Shown: in pieces, positions 18,602 to 28,438 of the stretch | How the letters are laid out: the number at the start of each line of letters is the position of its first letter | Position numbering within the stretch: position 1 is the first letter of the stretch | Source: Xylanibacter ruminicola | GTDB lineage: Bacteria > Bacteroidota > Bacteroidia > Bacteroidales > Bacteroidaceae | Reading direction: 5' to 3' | DNA length: 64,000 nucleotides | Assembly (NCBI GenBank): GCA_015060625.1 | Contig: SUYC01000012.1 | Coordinates: 61,404 to 125,403, forward strand | Notes under the pieces: generated by a model | Databases searched by the model: none | The model's input: the letters and a program-made list of their open reading frames with translations, nothing else | Told to the model about the DNA's origin: nothing | Made by a program: the position numbers and the translations under genes

Positions 18602-20404
18602 TTATTGTATAAATCCTATCTTAGGTCGCTTATTTCTGTTATCAGTATCTTCCATCTTCTGATGGAGATTCTCGTAACTAGTGATAACATCCTTGCTAAT
18701 TGACGGATGTACACTACTAATAATTTCTTCGAGCAATTGCTGCGTGATGGGTTGGTCGTTAAAAGCAGCACCCATAGCAGCATCGTTAACAATATAAGCG
18801 ATATCACTAGCTATATATCCATCAGTTAATTCTGCAAGACGCTCAGCATTGATATCACCACATGGACGACCATCTAAATGTAGTTTAAACATCTCTTGAC
18901 GTGCCTCCTTGTCGGGCATGGGGATATAAACCAGCTTGTCGATACGGCCTGTTCGGAGTACAGCAGGATCAATCATATCCGGCCGGTTACTGGTGGCTAT
19001 GACAAATATGCCGCGCTGAGAACAGTTGTTAAGTTGACTAAGAAACTCGTTTACCTCACCTGCCTGATTTTCGGCGCCTTTGTTTGAGCGATTGGGCACA
19101 AAGGCATCAAACTCATCAAAGCAGATGATGGTTGGTTTGTTTTCCTCTGCTTTTTTGAAAAGGTCGGCAATCTTTCCCTGAGAACCATGCACATAGATAC
19201 TACCCAAGTCGCTGGCTTTAACCAACATAAAGTTGAAGCCCGTCTCTTCAGCAAATTTCTCTGCAAAGAAACTTTTACCACATCCTAGAGGACCATAGAA
19301 CAACATGCCATTTGGTGGAAGCAGCTTATACTTTGCAGCTTTCTCTTTGTCCTTTAGGATAAATATCACCTTCTGAGTCAGCATCTGTTTCAACTGATTC
19401 ATGCCTGCAATATCCTTAAAGCCATTACCTTTACCTTTCTGGATTTCAACCTTAGCTTCGGTTTCCTGCTTCTCTTCGTCAGCAAGGTTATTGCCTGGAC
19501 CAGACTGTCGCCCAAGCTGCTCAGGCTCTTTGGGCTTCTCCAGCTCATTAACCCTGTTAGGATTCTGCAAATCGGCAATAAGTAACTCGGCATCGGCATA
19601 TTTGCACGTACCATTTACGTTTAAGCCTTTCTGTATAATACGCTTATAGCCTTCATCAATGTTAAGGTCATCCAGATTCAAAGGAGTCTTTCGTGCTTCC
19701 TTAACAATCTTGATGCGCTCTTTTCTATCCGCTCCTTCAGGTATATGTATATCCCATGGCACTCGGTTTGTCAGCATCGTATAGAACAATGCTACTACAG
19801 AGAAGATATCTGTAGAATTGTTATACATACCTATAAACGTGGTGTTAGATTGATAACGCTCGTCTAAATCCGAGGTATCGAATGAAGGCGAACCACCTAC
19901 GTATTTAGAAACATGACTCATATCTATCAACTCTGCTGTGCCACCTGTCTTTTCTGACAGCATGATATTACGAGGGGTTATGTCGTTATGGAACAAGTTG
20001 CGCTCGTGCATAAAATTCAGACCTTCAAGAATGTCATTCAGCACCTTGACAGCCTCATCTATCGACATACTTCCTTCACGCATCAACTTATCAGCAAGCA
20101 ATTCACCGTTGAAATAGTTAGTAATCACATACTCGCACTCTCCTACTTGCTCATCACTATATGTCCCACATTCAATGTATGAAACAATATTCTTGTGACG
20201 TAACTTAGACATATAATCAATGCATGCAACCTTGTGATTATCGTCCAACATCTTTGCTGGCGTATTCTTAAGGACGAATAACTTCAGGAAGAACGGTTCT
20301 TCCTTTTCATCTTCTACACGATAAGTCTCACAATAACTATTCTCCTTGATGAGACGTACCACCTCGTATTTACCAATATGCTGTTTATTATTCAGTATTG
20401 CCAT
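18602..20404 (-). CDS. Ser/Thr protein kinase fused to AAA+ ATPase
   Basis: 600 residues. Residues about 12-285 form a eukaryotic-type kinase domain: Lys41 in FFLKLFVL, HND at 139-141 with Asn146 for the catalytic loop, and Asp161 in DMS where most kinases have DFG. The glycine loop is degenerate (IKENSYCETYRV). A charged linker of about 40 residues leads to a classic AAA+ domain (from about 330): GFKDIAGMNQLK, Walker A GPLGCGKS at 371-378, Walker B ICFDEFDAF near 425, and sensor ATSNRPDMIDPAVLRTGRID. The C-terminus is KRPKIGFIQ. The fusion suggests phosphorylation-controlled protein remodelling. It is the first gene of a three-gene operon. Confidence 0.9.
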   Translation of the reverse strand: MAILNNKQHIGKYEVVRLIKENSYCETYRVEDEKEEPFFLKLFVLKNTPAKMLDDNHKVACIDYMSKLRHKNIVSYIECGTYSDEQVGECEYVITNYFNGELLADKLMREGSMSIDEAVKVLNDILEGLNFMHERNLFHNDITPRNIMLSEKTGGTAELIDMSHVSKYVGGSPSFDTSDLDERYQSNTTFIGMYNNSTDIFSVVALFYTMLTNRVPWDIHIPEGADRKERIKIVKEARKTPLNLDDLNIDEGYKRIIQKGLNVNGTCKYADAELLIADLQNPNRVNELEKPKEPEQLGRQSGPGNNLADEEKQETEAKVEIQKGKGNGFKDIAGMNQLKQMLTQKVIFILKDKEKAAKYKLLPPNGMLFYGPLGCGKSFFAEKFAEETGFNFMLVKASDLGSIYVHGSQGKIADLFKKAEENKPTIICFDEFDAFVPNRSNKGAENQAGEVNEFLSQLNNCSQRGIFVIATSNRPDMIDPAVLRTGRIDKLVYIPMPDKEARQEMFKLHLDGRPCGDINAERLAELTDGYIASDIAYIVNDAAMGAAFNDQPITQQLLEEIISSVHPSISKDVITSYENLHQKMEDTDNRNKRPKIGFIQ

Positions 20405-20428
20405 AGGTCCTTAGTTGTTACTATGCCG

Positions 20429-20460
20429 CAAAGATAACAATTATTTTAATAACATAACAC
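20429..20460 (-). promoter_or_regulatory. Predicted promoter of the kinase-AAA+ operon
   Basis: On the minus strand TATCTTTG is at 20436-20429, and GTGT (20460-20457) sits 20 bp upstream in place of TTTG. The spacer resembles that of the promoter at 16574-16606. Confidence 0.5.
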
Positions 20461-20477
20461 GTTTTTCAAAAAAAATG

Positions 20478-20508
20478 CTGATATTTCAAAACTTTTTATT
20501 TATCTTTG
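20478..20508 (+). promoter_or_regulatory. Predicted promoter of the toxin-antitoxin pair
   Basis: TATCTTTG at 20501-20508, with a weak CTG at 20478-20480 at the right distance. The antitoxin ATG is at 20530. The alternative TTG start at 20506 falls inside this box, so the ATG is preferred. Confidence 0.5.
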
Positions 20509-20529
20509 CAGCGGTATTATTATGATGAT

Positions 20530-20853
20530 ATGGAAAAAGAAAGTCCTAACATGGTAAACGAACCAATGATGACACCGTCTTTACAGGCGGATTCCTCATT
20601 TGATAGTCCTAATAACAATCTGTTTTCTATGCTGTCGTCAATAAGCATAGATGATATACCTGTGGCAGTTAAGTTCCTTGTTGATAAGTTAGCAACCGCG
20701 AAAAAAAAGAGAGCAACAACCCAATCAACTCATACATGGGATAATTACAAACTTTCAAAAGAAGTGATTTCTATGGCTCCTGCTGAGCGAAAAGAAATCT
20801 ATGGTAACTATAAATCAGAACTAGCAGACATTTTGGAGGAAAAATATAAATGA
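20530..20853 (+). CDS. Putative antitoxin of a PIN toxin-antitoxin pair
   Basis: 107 residues. A disordered N-terminus (rich in Pro, Ser, Asn) is followed by ISIDDIPVAVKFLVDKLATA, a basic stretch, and a helical C-terminus (SKEVISMAPAERKEIYGNYK, SELADILEEKYK) that would wrap the toxin. It has no clear DNA-binding motif. It overlaps the PIN toxin gene by 4 bp (ATGA), the usual arrangement in type II modules. The pair is on the opposite strand to the system operons on both sides. Confidence 0.75.
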   Translation: MEKESPNMVNEPMMTPSLQADSSFDSPNNNLFSMLSSISIDDIPVAVKFLVDKLATAKKKRATTQSTHTWDNYKLSKEVISMAPAERKEIYGNYKSELADILEEKYK

Positions 20854-21272
20854 AGGTTTTTCTTGATACAAATATCATTCTTGACTTTTATGATAGTAGC
20901 AGAGGACATTATATGCCTTCGGCTATTATTTTTGATTTAGCAATAAAAGGCAAAATACAATTAGCAGTTTGTTCTCAGAGTTTTATTACAGCATTCTATC
21001 TTTTGCGTAAAGTATATAAGAAAGAAGAACTCTATAACAGCATGAAATCGCTATTCAAATTGTGTCAGGTTTCTGCTGTTGACTCACTAATTATTAAGAA
21101 AGCATTATCAAGGGAAGGACCAGATTTTGAAGATACAGTTCAATACTTTTCTGCGCGTAGCATAGATGCGGATATAATTATTACACGAGACAGCAAAGGA
21201 TTTAATGAGTTTGATATTCGACATATAACTGCCGAGGAGTTTCTTGATGAATACTTGGCTAAACTTACATAA
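20850..21272 (+). CDS. PIN-domain toxin (VapC-like ribonuclease)
   Basis: 140 residues, full PIN length. Acidic active-site residues are visible: Asp6 in MKVFLDTNIILDFYD, a central Glu in KKEELYNSMKSL, then DFEDTVQYFSARSIDADIIITRDSKGF, carrying the DxxQ/Y-type acidic group and the TRD motif. PIN toxins are Mg-dependent ribonucleases, often cutting tRNA. The antitoxin is directly upstream. A remnant of a related pair lies at 62493-62868. Confidence 0.9.
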   Translation: MKVFLDTNIILDFYDSSRGHYMPSAIIFDLAIKGKIQLAVCSQSFITAFYLLRKVYKKEELYNSMKSLFKLCQVSAVDSLIIKKALSREGPDFEDTVQYFSARSIDADIIITRDSKGFNEFDIRHITAEEFLDEYLAKLT

Positions 21273-21284
21273 CACTATGGATAT

Positions 21285-22151
21285 TTAATTCCAATCATTA
21301 ATATCAGCTGTAGCCTCAACAACATTCTCAATATCATCAGGCAAAGCAGGGAAAAAATCCATGCCGGTAATGCGCTCTACTTGATCTATTGAGTTATAAT
21401 ATAGGTCACGTTTCTTGGTGCCATCAGTGTTTCTAACAATAAAGCCGATTCCCTTTGGTTTCCCGTTTAAACACAGCACAACTTTAAAGAATGCTTCTGG
21501 AACCAAAACATTATTGGCACCTATTGCCTCATGCTCCCTATTCATAAAAATCGGGCCGCAAACTATATATATATCGTTAAATCTGCGCGCCCACCTTCTA
21601 CAATCCATCTCTATACTATTCCATAGTCCACTATTAAGATTAGCATTTTGAGGACAAACATTAGTAAGAGAAAAGGTATCATACATTGCATCCTCGTTCC
21701 ATTTATTATCTCCCGCTGGACACATATGACCACGCGACCATCCGCTACCTCGATAATCATCTAGCGTAGCCTTGGGATACGGGACATCTTCATCCTCATA
21801 AAAGTTGCTCATCCTTTTATAAGGGCCATCAGTATGACTACCAGATAAATTCCATGCAACCCAGTTGGGAAGTTTTGTATCCTTATTATATGAAGTAATG
21901 TAGGATGACTTGTGGAGTATTTGTTCTGGAACTCCTTCAAGAGGTTTGGGTGTACATATCCATCTGATGGTATCTGACATGGTGTAATGCGGTGTGATGT
22001 GCTGGACATCACTTACACTATGAGCTCTACCATAAGCACATGCTCGAAGAGAAATACAGATAGTAAAGCCAATGACTATAAAAGCCAAGAAGGCAATGCC
22101 TACTAGGAAAGCACTACTAAAGCGTATTTTCTTTCGTCGCCGAGGATTCAT
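21285..22151 (-). CDS. Membrane-anchored DNA/RNA non-specific endonuclease (NucA type)
   Basis: 288 residues. A basic N-terminus and one membrane helix (residues about 13-34) anchor the protein; residues about 75-280 are an Endonuclease_NS domain. The active-site motif is SRGHMCPAGDN, with His142 as general base; the first position is Ser instead of the usual Asp. The metal-binding Asn lies in NANLNSGLWNSIE (about 171-173). Such enzymes cut DNA and RNA without sequence preference in the periplasm or outside the cell. It is the last gene of the VWA-tubulin-protease operon, 2 bp after the protease gene. Confidence 0.9.
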   Translation of the reverse strand: MNPRRRKKIRFSSAFLVGIAFLAFIVIGFTICISLRACAYGRAHSVSDVQHITPHYTMSDTIRWICTPKPLEGVPEQILHKSSYITSYNKDTKLPNWVAWNLSGSHTDGPYKRMSNFYEDEDVPYPKATLDDYRGSGWSRGHMCPAGDNKWNEDAMYDTFSLTNVCPQNANLNSGLWNSIEMDCRRWARRFNDIYIVCGPIFMNREHEAIGANNVLVPEAFFKVVLCLNGKPKGIGFIVRNTDGTKKRDLYYNSIDQVERITGMDFFPALPDDIENVVEATADINDWN

Positions 22152-22153
22152 TA

Positions 22154-25100
22154 CTAGTCTAATATTACTTCATCAACAGTCAAATTCTGCAGTCGCATAC
22201 CGACAATCTTAAATACCGATACTATGTTCTCGGAAATTGGAGTAGTGGTGAAATACTGGGGATATGTAGCATTCCATGCCTGTTGCTCTCCAGTATCCGT
22301 ATGAATAAACAAGAACCTTGCCTGCGGTTTCATTAGTGCAGTTTTCTTAATCTGACAGAATGGCACCGACTTTGTATCAAGTACAGGTAGCAGATTCTTT
22401 GCAGATGCATATTCTTTATCCAAATAAGGATAATCCTTTGTTTCGAAGATATGACGGAAAACGGTAAAGTCATTCAGAAAAGCCTCGATATGAACGAGTA
22501 CTTGTTGCTTCAAATTGCGCTTATAAGCAATAATAGCATCATCATTCAATTTAAATCCCTTGAAATACTCGTATAGATGCATGTCCTTAGTCATCTCGTC
22601 TCTATTATCTTCAAAGTATTGACTAAGTTTCTTGTTGGAAAGAATAGGAATAAATGGATCCTTAACCAAAGGTTCCATCACATCAAGTCCCTTTTGCTCT
22701 TCATCATACCAAGTAGCAAGATTGCCAACATATGCCTTCATACCCTGATACGTTTTATCAATAGAGGCCTTTAATGTAAGCAATTTATCGATAACCATAC
22801 CTGCTACATGCATTCTCATCTTCTGTTCACTGACTCGATTTTCGATTGCCCGCATCTTTTGAGATAAGTCTGCAGACATTTCTTCGTACTCAATCTCCAA
22901 CTTACGACGTTGGCCTTTAGTCCACCACCAATAGTACAACAGTATAATAGTAATGAAACCAAAAATACCTGCCAGGATATAACACCAATCATTTTGGAGC
23001 CAATCAACAATGCTGTCGTAAAAAGATGCCGCTACTCCCCAAAGTACGGCAAGAGTCAGCATAGCACCAAGCATATACAGCCTAGCTTTCCACGAAGTAG
23101 AGTCAAACTCTTGGAGTGCAACTCCTCGCTCTGTATTATTAATATTATCCCTTTTCTTTTTAAGATTATTAATCTGCTCTCCTAATACGCCCATATGACC
23201 ATCAAGTATCTGAGTACGCATTGACTGCTTACCCAATGTTTGCATAAGCATCTCGTAGTCCATCTTTACTTGAGCATCTTCCTCTTGCATTTTTCTGAGA
23301 TGAACCTGCTCCTCGTCTACGAGGTTGCTTATAACAAAACGCTTTATAACAGCATCGAACATATTAAACTGAACGGTTTGCTTGCTACCAGTGCCGCCAC
23401 CACTAACTGTGATTTTTATATTATTTGGATAGCTAACATCGGTAACAATACAAGCCATACGATTTAATTCGGGATCGCATATATATGAATAAGGTATATA
23501 GCAATAGCCATCAACACCAAAACGTGTTCCCCACGAGTTACGAACCAAGAAAAACTTAGTATCATCTGAATAGCCAACTACTACCATTGCATGATAACCA
23601 TAGTCGGCAGACTCTATTTCTGCATCTGTAGGACGTTTTACGAATCCTGACGTAGCATGAAATGAATTATATATCTTTAGCGAGATGGCCACAGGATAGC
23701 CATCTTGAATGGCAGACTTGATATCCTTTTCCTCGACATTTACATTAAGAGCTTTGGTAATACGACGCTTCTCGCCATCAAGATATGCTGCATCAGATGG
23801 GACATCACTCAAAGAATGGGAATATGGATGTAAAGATTCAGCACAAATTCCTTGCACACCAATATTAGCAATGACATCTTGAAAACTACTACCAGTATCT
23901 TCGAGTTCCTTGCCGTCTAAATGGCGGACATTATAATAAACAAACGCCTCAGACAAATCTGTTTCTTCCTTTTGGAATCTTTTGAGGATATACTCATATA
24001 TAGAAGATACAGCAAATACTGTGCACGCTCCTATTTGCCCCTGATTTTTTACAGGAGTAAAGTAGTCTTTGAGGTTTACGCTTTTTTCTCTTACATCTTT
24101 TGCTTCGTACGTTTCGTTAAATTTCAGCTCTTCGTGCTGAATATCGAAATGATAAACGGTGTCTTCAAAAATAAATCCATTCTCAGTTAAACGTTTACCA
24201 CTATCCTCAGCAGCGTGAGTCATGGTACCGATTTCGTCAAGTTCTTTACTCTTCTCGCGAATATAGTTTGTTGATTGACGTATTTCGTTACGAAGTTTCT
24301 GAAGTTTCTCGATTGGTAGCGAAACATAACCATCCTCATCAGCACATAATGCCCCTAAAGGACCATATATCACAGTATCTTTCTCTTCGGGATCATCTGA
24401 CGGGATCTTAGACACACATGCGTTATTTGCCTCGATAAAATAATTGGCAACTTCTTCGTCCAAATTATCTATGGTTAACTGGTGGTCGGAAAACAGATTA
24501 CCCTTCAACAAAGCGTCATCATATCCTAAAACCATAGCCAATATACCCTGTTTCTCTGGAAGAGAATACCGAGGGTCTTGTATATACGAAGTTAAGTCGT
24601 TGGATATCTCATTGAACTTTTCATCCAATGGCGCTGCAGTTTGGGATATTATCGTTTCCTGATTCGTATTCTTCCTCCATAATGGAGTAATAGATTGCTG
24701 ATAGAAATCAGAGAAGAAGTTTTTATGCTTAGCCAAACATGCATTAGCAATAATAGCGACTTTATTCAAGTCCACCTCTTTTGCTGGAACATCCTCACGT
24801 TCCATTATCCTAAGATAAGCACGACGCAAAAGATAATTCTCGAAATAGTACTTGTCGAGATTCATTACTGACAAGCCTAGTGCTGTTGCCAAATGTTCCC
24901 TATCGAAAATTCCAGCTTGAGTAAATACAGTATTGTACTTCTCCACACACACCAGAGCTAGTTCGCCCAAAATACGTAGCAATGAGTCCTGATCAAGATT
25001 CAGCGCATAGCCATCACTATTGGTATTCTGCATAACTACAATCTGTTCGAGTGTATTTTGCTCTAATTTCAAGTCTGTAAACTTCTTGAGCATCTGCTTC

Positions 25101-25642
25101 TGTGCATCCTTCTTTTTCTCCTCTTCCTCTGCAGTAATACCACGGAACTCCTCAGGAGAAAGAACACCACCCAAATTCTCACACAAACCTAATATCATGA
25201 TTGTATAGTGAGATTGGATATTGCTTGTAGCCATAACTATGTGCATTGCTTCTTCACACGCTTTGGTATCATACAAAGGTACTACCAAAGACAATAAGAG
25301 GCTATTACTGTCACCAGGATTATTGATGGTAACAGTACTTTGATGAAGATCATGGAAGAAATGCTGCAAGTCTAACGCTCTATCACTACCCGTGAGAGTT
25401 TTAACTTCTTCCAGTTTCGTATTATACAAATCCTGCATCGTAGAGACAAAGTCGAATGAAGCGCTTTCATCTCTAACAGCCTTTTTAATCTCGGTTTTCC
25501 CATCCTCGTAACACCAAGTCATCGAGGTAAAGTATGAAGAAGCATCAGCCTCTCCATACTTTAGTATATACTTGCCAAGACGGGCAGCATACAGCTTCAA
25601 GTCCTGGCCGATCAGAATCGTCGCGGTATGTCTCATAAGCAA
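22154..25642 (-). CDS. Large protein with papain-like protease domain and membrane anchor
   Basis: 1162 residues. Residues 1-510 are helical and unassigned. Residues about 520-745 are a C1A papain-like protease: Gln534 (oxyanion) in NQGQIGAC, Cys540, His684 in YHAMVVVGY and Asn702 in RNSWGTRFG are all present, so it should be active. A coiled coil follows, then two membrane helices near 855-905, a second coiled coil and a C-terminal globular region of about 200 residues. It has no signal peptide, so the protease is probably cytoplasmic, held at the inner membrane. It lies 22 bp after the tubulin-like gene. Confidence 0.87.
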   Translation of the reverse strand: MLMRHTATILIGQDLKLYAARLGKYILKYGEADASSYFTSMTWCYEDGKTEIKKAVRDESASFDFVSTMQDLYNTKLEEVKTLTGSDRALDLQHFFHDLHQSTVTINNPGDSNSLLLSLVVPLYDTKACEEAMHIVMATSNIQSHYTIMILGLCENLGGVLSPEEFRGITAEEEEKKKDAQKQMLKKFTDLKLEQNTLEQIVVMQNTNSDGYALNLDQDSLLRILGELALVCVEKYNTVFTQAGIFDREHLATALGLSVMNLDKYYFENYLLRRAYLRIMEREDVPAKEVDLNKVAIIANACLAKHKNFFSDFYQQSITPLWRKNTNQETIISQTAAPLDEKFNEISNDLTSYIQDPRYSLPEKQGILAMVLGYDDALLKGNLFSDHQLTIDNLDEEVANYFIEANNACVSKIPSDDPEEKDTVIYGPLGALCADEDGYVSLPIEKLQKLRNEIRQSTNYIREKSKELDEIGTMTHAAEDSGKRLTENGFIFEDTVYHFDIQHEELKFNETYEAKDVREKSVNLKDYFTPVKNQGQIGACTVFAVSSIYEYILKRFQKEETDLSEAFVYYNVRHLDGKELEDTGSSFQDVIANIGVQGICAESLHPYSHSLSDVPSDAAYLDGEKRRITKALNVNVEEKDIKSAIQDGYPVAISLKIYNSFHATSGFVKRPTDAEIESADYGYHAMVVVGYSDDTKFFLVRNSWGTRFGVDGYCYIPYSYICDPELNRMACIVTDVSYPNNIKITVSGGGTGSKQTVQFNMFDAVIKRFVISNLVDEEQVHLRKMQEEDAQVKMDYEMLMQTLGKQSMRTQILDGHMGVLGEQINNLKKKRDNINNTERGVALQEFDSTSWKARLYMLGAMLTLAVLWGVAASFYDSIVDWLQNDWCYILAGIFGFITIILLYYWWWTKGQRRKLEIEYEEMSADLSQKMRAIENRVSEQKMRMHVAGMVIDKLLTLKASIDKTYQGMKAYVGNLATWYDEEQKGLDVMEPLVKDPFIPILSNKKLSQYFEDNRDEMTKDMHLYEYFKGFKLNDDAIIAYKRNLKQQVLVHIEAFLNDFTVFRHIFETKDYPYLDKEYASAKNLLPVLDTKSVPFCQIKKTALMKPQARFLFIHTDTGEQQAWNATYPQYFTTTPISENIVSVFKIVGMRLQNLTVDEVILD

Positions 25643-25664
25643 TCAAGCAGCATGAGTTTGCTTT

Positions 25665-28415
25665 CTATTCTAGGGTCTCAATAAATTTTAATTCCTTCTC
25701 CATAAGGTCGGCAATCTGCTCATTGCCTCTCGACAGCAATTCCTCGTTGTCCATAAACAACTGAGAATACTTTTCACGATAGTTTGCCTTTACATCAGCA
25801 CGCAACTGTTTAATAGCATCCTGACCATGATCCTTATGCCAATTTACGATATAATCCTTAAATTGCGGACGTAATGTAAAGATATCAGCAACGAAAGCGT
25901 TGAAAGCATCATTACGATATGTTGCCAATTCTACCCAATAATCAAGCAGAGCCTTACCCGTTTTTTTGTTTTTCACATAATACTTACCATTATCGTTTTT
26001 GATAAGTCCAAACACAAAGCCACGAACCCACAATTCTATGTCTCTCGAACCATCTTCTTTAACAGGCTCTAATTGGAAGTTTTCCTTTTGCATCCTATTA
26101 TAAAGATTATAATCGAAGTGGGAGAAAATGTTACTATTAATATACTTCTGTCGATAGCTCTCGAGTGACCCAATAAAGTAAGCAGGCACAACACCAATTT
26201 GGTTATAGATAATGATACGATCATTCATACCTAAACGGGTAAAGTTAATCTTCTCTCCACCTGCAAGGCACTCTAATCTACCATTATCACTGAGGATTGT
26301 ACTGTTCATCGGCACCCCCACGTATGTAAAGTGTGCAACACGATAACCTACCTCGCCACGAGTATTGATATTAAGAAGTGGAGAAGCCTTACCAAGGGCC
26401 ATACGAAGGATTCTATCAAGTCCCTCAGGATTTTCCTTATCCATCTTCTTCATAACATCGTCGATAGTGGTATTTGCCCACTTCTTTGCAGTAGGCAGTA
26501 GGCGTGTATAGCCAAGCAATGCATTTTCAATTTCTTCTGTTGGTTTGGAATCAATCTCGTAGAACTTCTCGGTGTATGGTAACTTACCCAAGAAGTCAAC
26601 AATCTGGATTTCATCATCATTAATACCAATCGTATTAATAGCCTGCTTAGCCAGGTCAATCTGGAACGAAGCAGCATTGTTTCTGCTCACATTATTTTGT
26701 AGAGCTGTGATTCTGTTTGTAAACGAGGTATTAACAGCCTTTAGTTTATTCTCAATATCATTAATTTTGAGCTTCTCTTCATTTATCGCCTGCATCAAAG
26801 CACTAAAGAATGTGATGGCACCATCTCTACGCTTAAGCTCACGAATATTGATGGCAAGTGCCATGCCTGCTTCGCGAACGCCCTGTCGCAAATCCTCAAG
26901 TCTACCCTTACTCTTAAAGAAATGACCGCTATACTCTTTCAAGTCAGCACAACTCACCTTAATGGCGTTTTCAATACGAGGCTGTGCTTCAGAAAGTTTA
27001 TCTTTCTCATCATTCATCTCATTGAGGAACAAACCTACTTGGCTCTTTAATCCATCAAGTACATCATTAGCAAGGCCTACGCCACACTCTTGATTAAGAC
27101 TCTTTACGAGAAGATTATGTAGTTCTCTCAAAACACGTCCCTTCAGTTCCAACACCTTATTCTGAACTTCTTCGTCCTTTGGTCTAACTGCCTCAATGAA
27201 CGCTTTGACAGAATTCTCTGCTGTCTGGTCGTCATCAATGTCATCAAGAGGATATTTTGGATTTTTCGGCAACAAGAAATCAATAACATTATCATTCTCG
27301 GCTCCACCATTCTCACGAATATTTACTTCTGGAGAATCAATCCAGTTATTAACTATCATGTTTGCATCCTGACAGCTACTAATCATACGCTGAATAATGC
27401 GCTGGGCATTCTTTAATGCATTAATCTCGCACATGTCCTTACCTCGGAACAGAATCTCGCATGCTCCCATTCCACTAACCCATGCACGTTTGTTTCCAAC
27501 CATTCCGTCACCATTCATAATACTCTTCTCAACATTGTCTGTTACGGAATCAACGGAACCTGATAATTCGCCGGATGATGTTACAAGCGCCAAAGAGATC
27601 ATTTCGGCAAGTTGATCAACATTACTGTAAGAGTCGCCCCCCTTGTTACGATTATCAATGAAGAAGAAGGCAGAGAACGGTCGGCTCTTTACATCCTGAA
27701 TACTGGTAACATAATCAAACTGCAAGCCTTCAGTACCATTGAGATGCATGAAATAATCAAGATCAATAATACTTCCATATGTATTGGGTTTCACACGATC
27801 CATCCCATATTGCGACATACATTCGAAGATGTCAGGCAAAACGGCATATCCTGTCACCTTACATTTACCAAGAGCTTGTCGTATTACATAAGCCATATTA
27901 ATAAATGTACCAGCACCAGTACCACCACTCATAGAGAAAACCATATGTACCTCAACATCTCCAACAAAATCAGCGTCGTACTTAGGATTTGTTTTGATAT
28001 TGGCAGCAGTGATACGACCTACAGCATCTTTTACCTTATTAGTAAGAGCCTCGAAATTACAAGTAAGGGCAAAACGTCCGTTGCTTCGTATTTGTCCAGC
28101 TCCTTTCGTCATTGCCGTAAGAGCAAAGACATTATTAGGATGCACCCATCCAAAATGTTGCCTACTTGTTATATAAGCTGCCTGAGCATCCTCTACCTGA
28201 ATAGGAGTTTGCTCGTTGGGGGCTAATGATATTGGTCCATGAGAACTTGGCAGTTCTTTCTTATAAGCATCACCATCTGTATCTATTCCTAAAAATCCAA
28301 TCATTGGCGGTACTTCACCATAAGTTTCAACAAACATTTTCTTTGTGTGCAGAAGGGCGTTCATACCCGTGCCACCAAGGCCTACATAGAGGCATCTTTT
28401 GATTTTTGTTGCCAT
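25665..28415 (-). CDS. Tubulin/FtsZ-like GTPase, long form with helical C-terminus
   Basis: 916 residues. The first 300 or so match the tubulin_2-like (FtsZ/tubulin) fold: an N-terminal glycine-rich turn (YVGLGGTGMNALLH, 10-23) and the phosphate-binding T4 signature SGGTGAGT at 163-170. Residues about 400-640 are helical or coiled coil, and the C-terminal 270 residues are globular and unassigned. Relatives polymerise or act as nucleotide switches. The protein sits between a VWA protein and a protease in one operon (23 and 22 bp spacing), so it may be a cytoskeletal scaffold for the effectors. It is far longer than FtsZ (about 400-450 residues). Confidence 0.88.
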   Translation of the reverse strand: MATKIKRCLYVGLGGTGMNALLHTKKMFVETYGEVPPMIGFLGIDTDGDAYKKELPSSHGPISLAPNEQTPIQVEDAQAAYITSRQHFGWVHPNNVFALTAMTKGAGQIRSNGRFALTCNFEALTNKVKDAVGRITAANIKTNPKYDADFVGDVEVHMVFSMSGGTGAGTFINMAYVIRQALGKCKVTGYAVLPDIFECMSQYGMDRVKPNTYGSIIDLDYFMHLNGTEGLQFDYVTSIQDVKSRPFSAFFFIDNRNKGGDSYSNVDQLAEMISLALVTSSGELSGSVDSVTDNVEKSIMNGDGMVGNKRAWVSGMGACEILFRGKDMCEINALKNAQRIIQRMISSCQDANMIVNNWIDSPEVNIRENGGAENDNVIDFLLPKNPKYPLDDIDDDQTAENSVKAFIEAVRPKDEEVQNKVLELKGRVLRELHNLLVKSLNQECGVGLANDVLDGLKSQVGLFLNEMNDEKDKLSEAQPRIENAIKVSCADLKEYSGHFFKSKGRLEDLRQGVREAGMALAINIRELKRRDGAITFFSALMQAINEEKLKINDIENKLKAVNTSFTNRITALQNNVSRNNAASFQIDLAKQAINTIGINDDEIQIVDFLGKLPYTEKFYEIDSKPTEEIENALLGYTRLLPTAKKWANTTIDDVMKKMDKENPEGLDRILRMALGKASPLLNINTRGEVGYRVAHFTYVGVPMNSTILSDNGRLECLAGGEKINFTRLGMNDRIIIYNQIGVVPAYFIGSLESYRQKYINSNIFSHFDYNLYNRMQKENFQLEPVKEDGSRDIELWVRGFVFGLIKNDNGKYYVKNKKTGKALLDYWVELATYRNDAFNAFVADIFTLRPQFKDYIVNWHKDHGQDAIKQLRADVKANYREKYSQLFMDNEELLSRGNEQIADLMEKELKFIETLE

Positions 28416-28438
28416 AATATTTATGTTTTTAGTTTTTA

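Noticed and set aside
27612..28226. Plus-strand frame of 204 codons inside the tubulin-like gene
   Set aside because: Antisense of a gene with strong motifs; no motif or promoter of its own.
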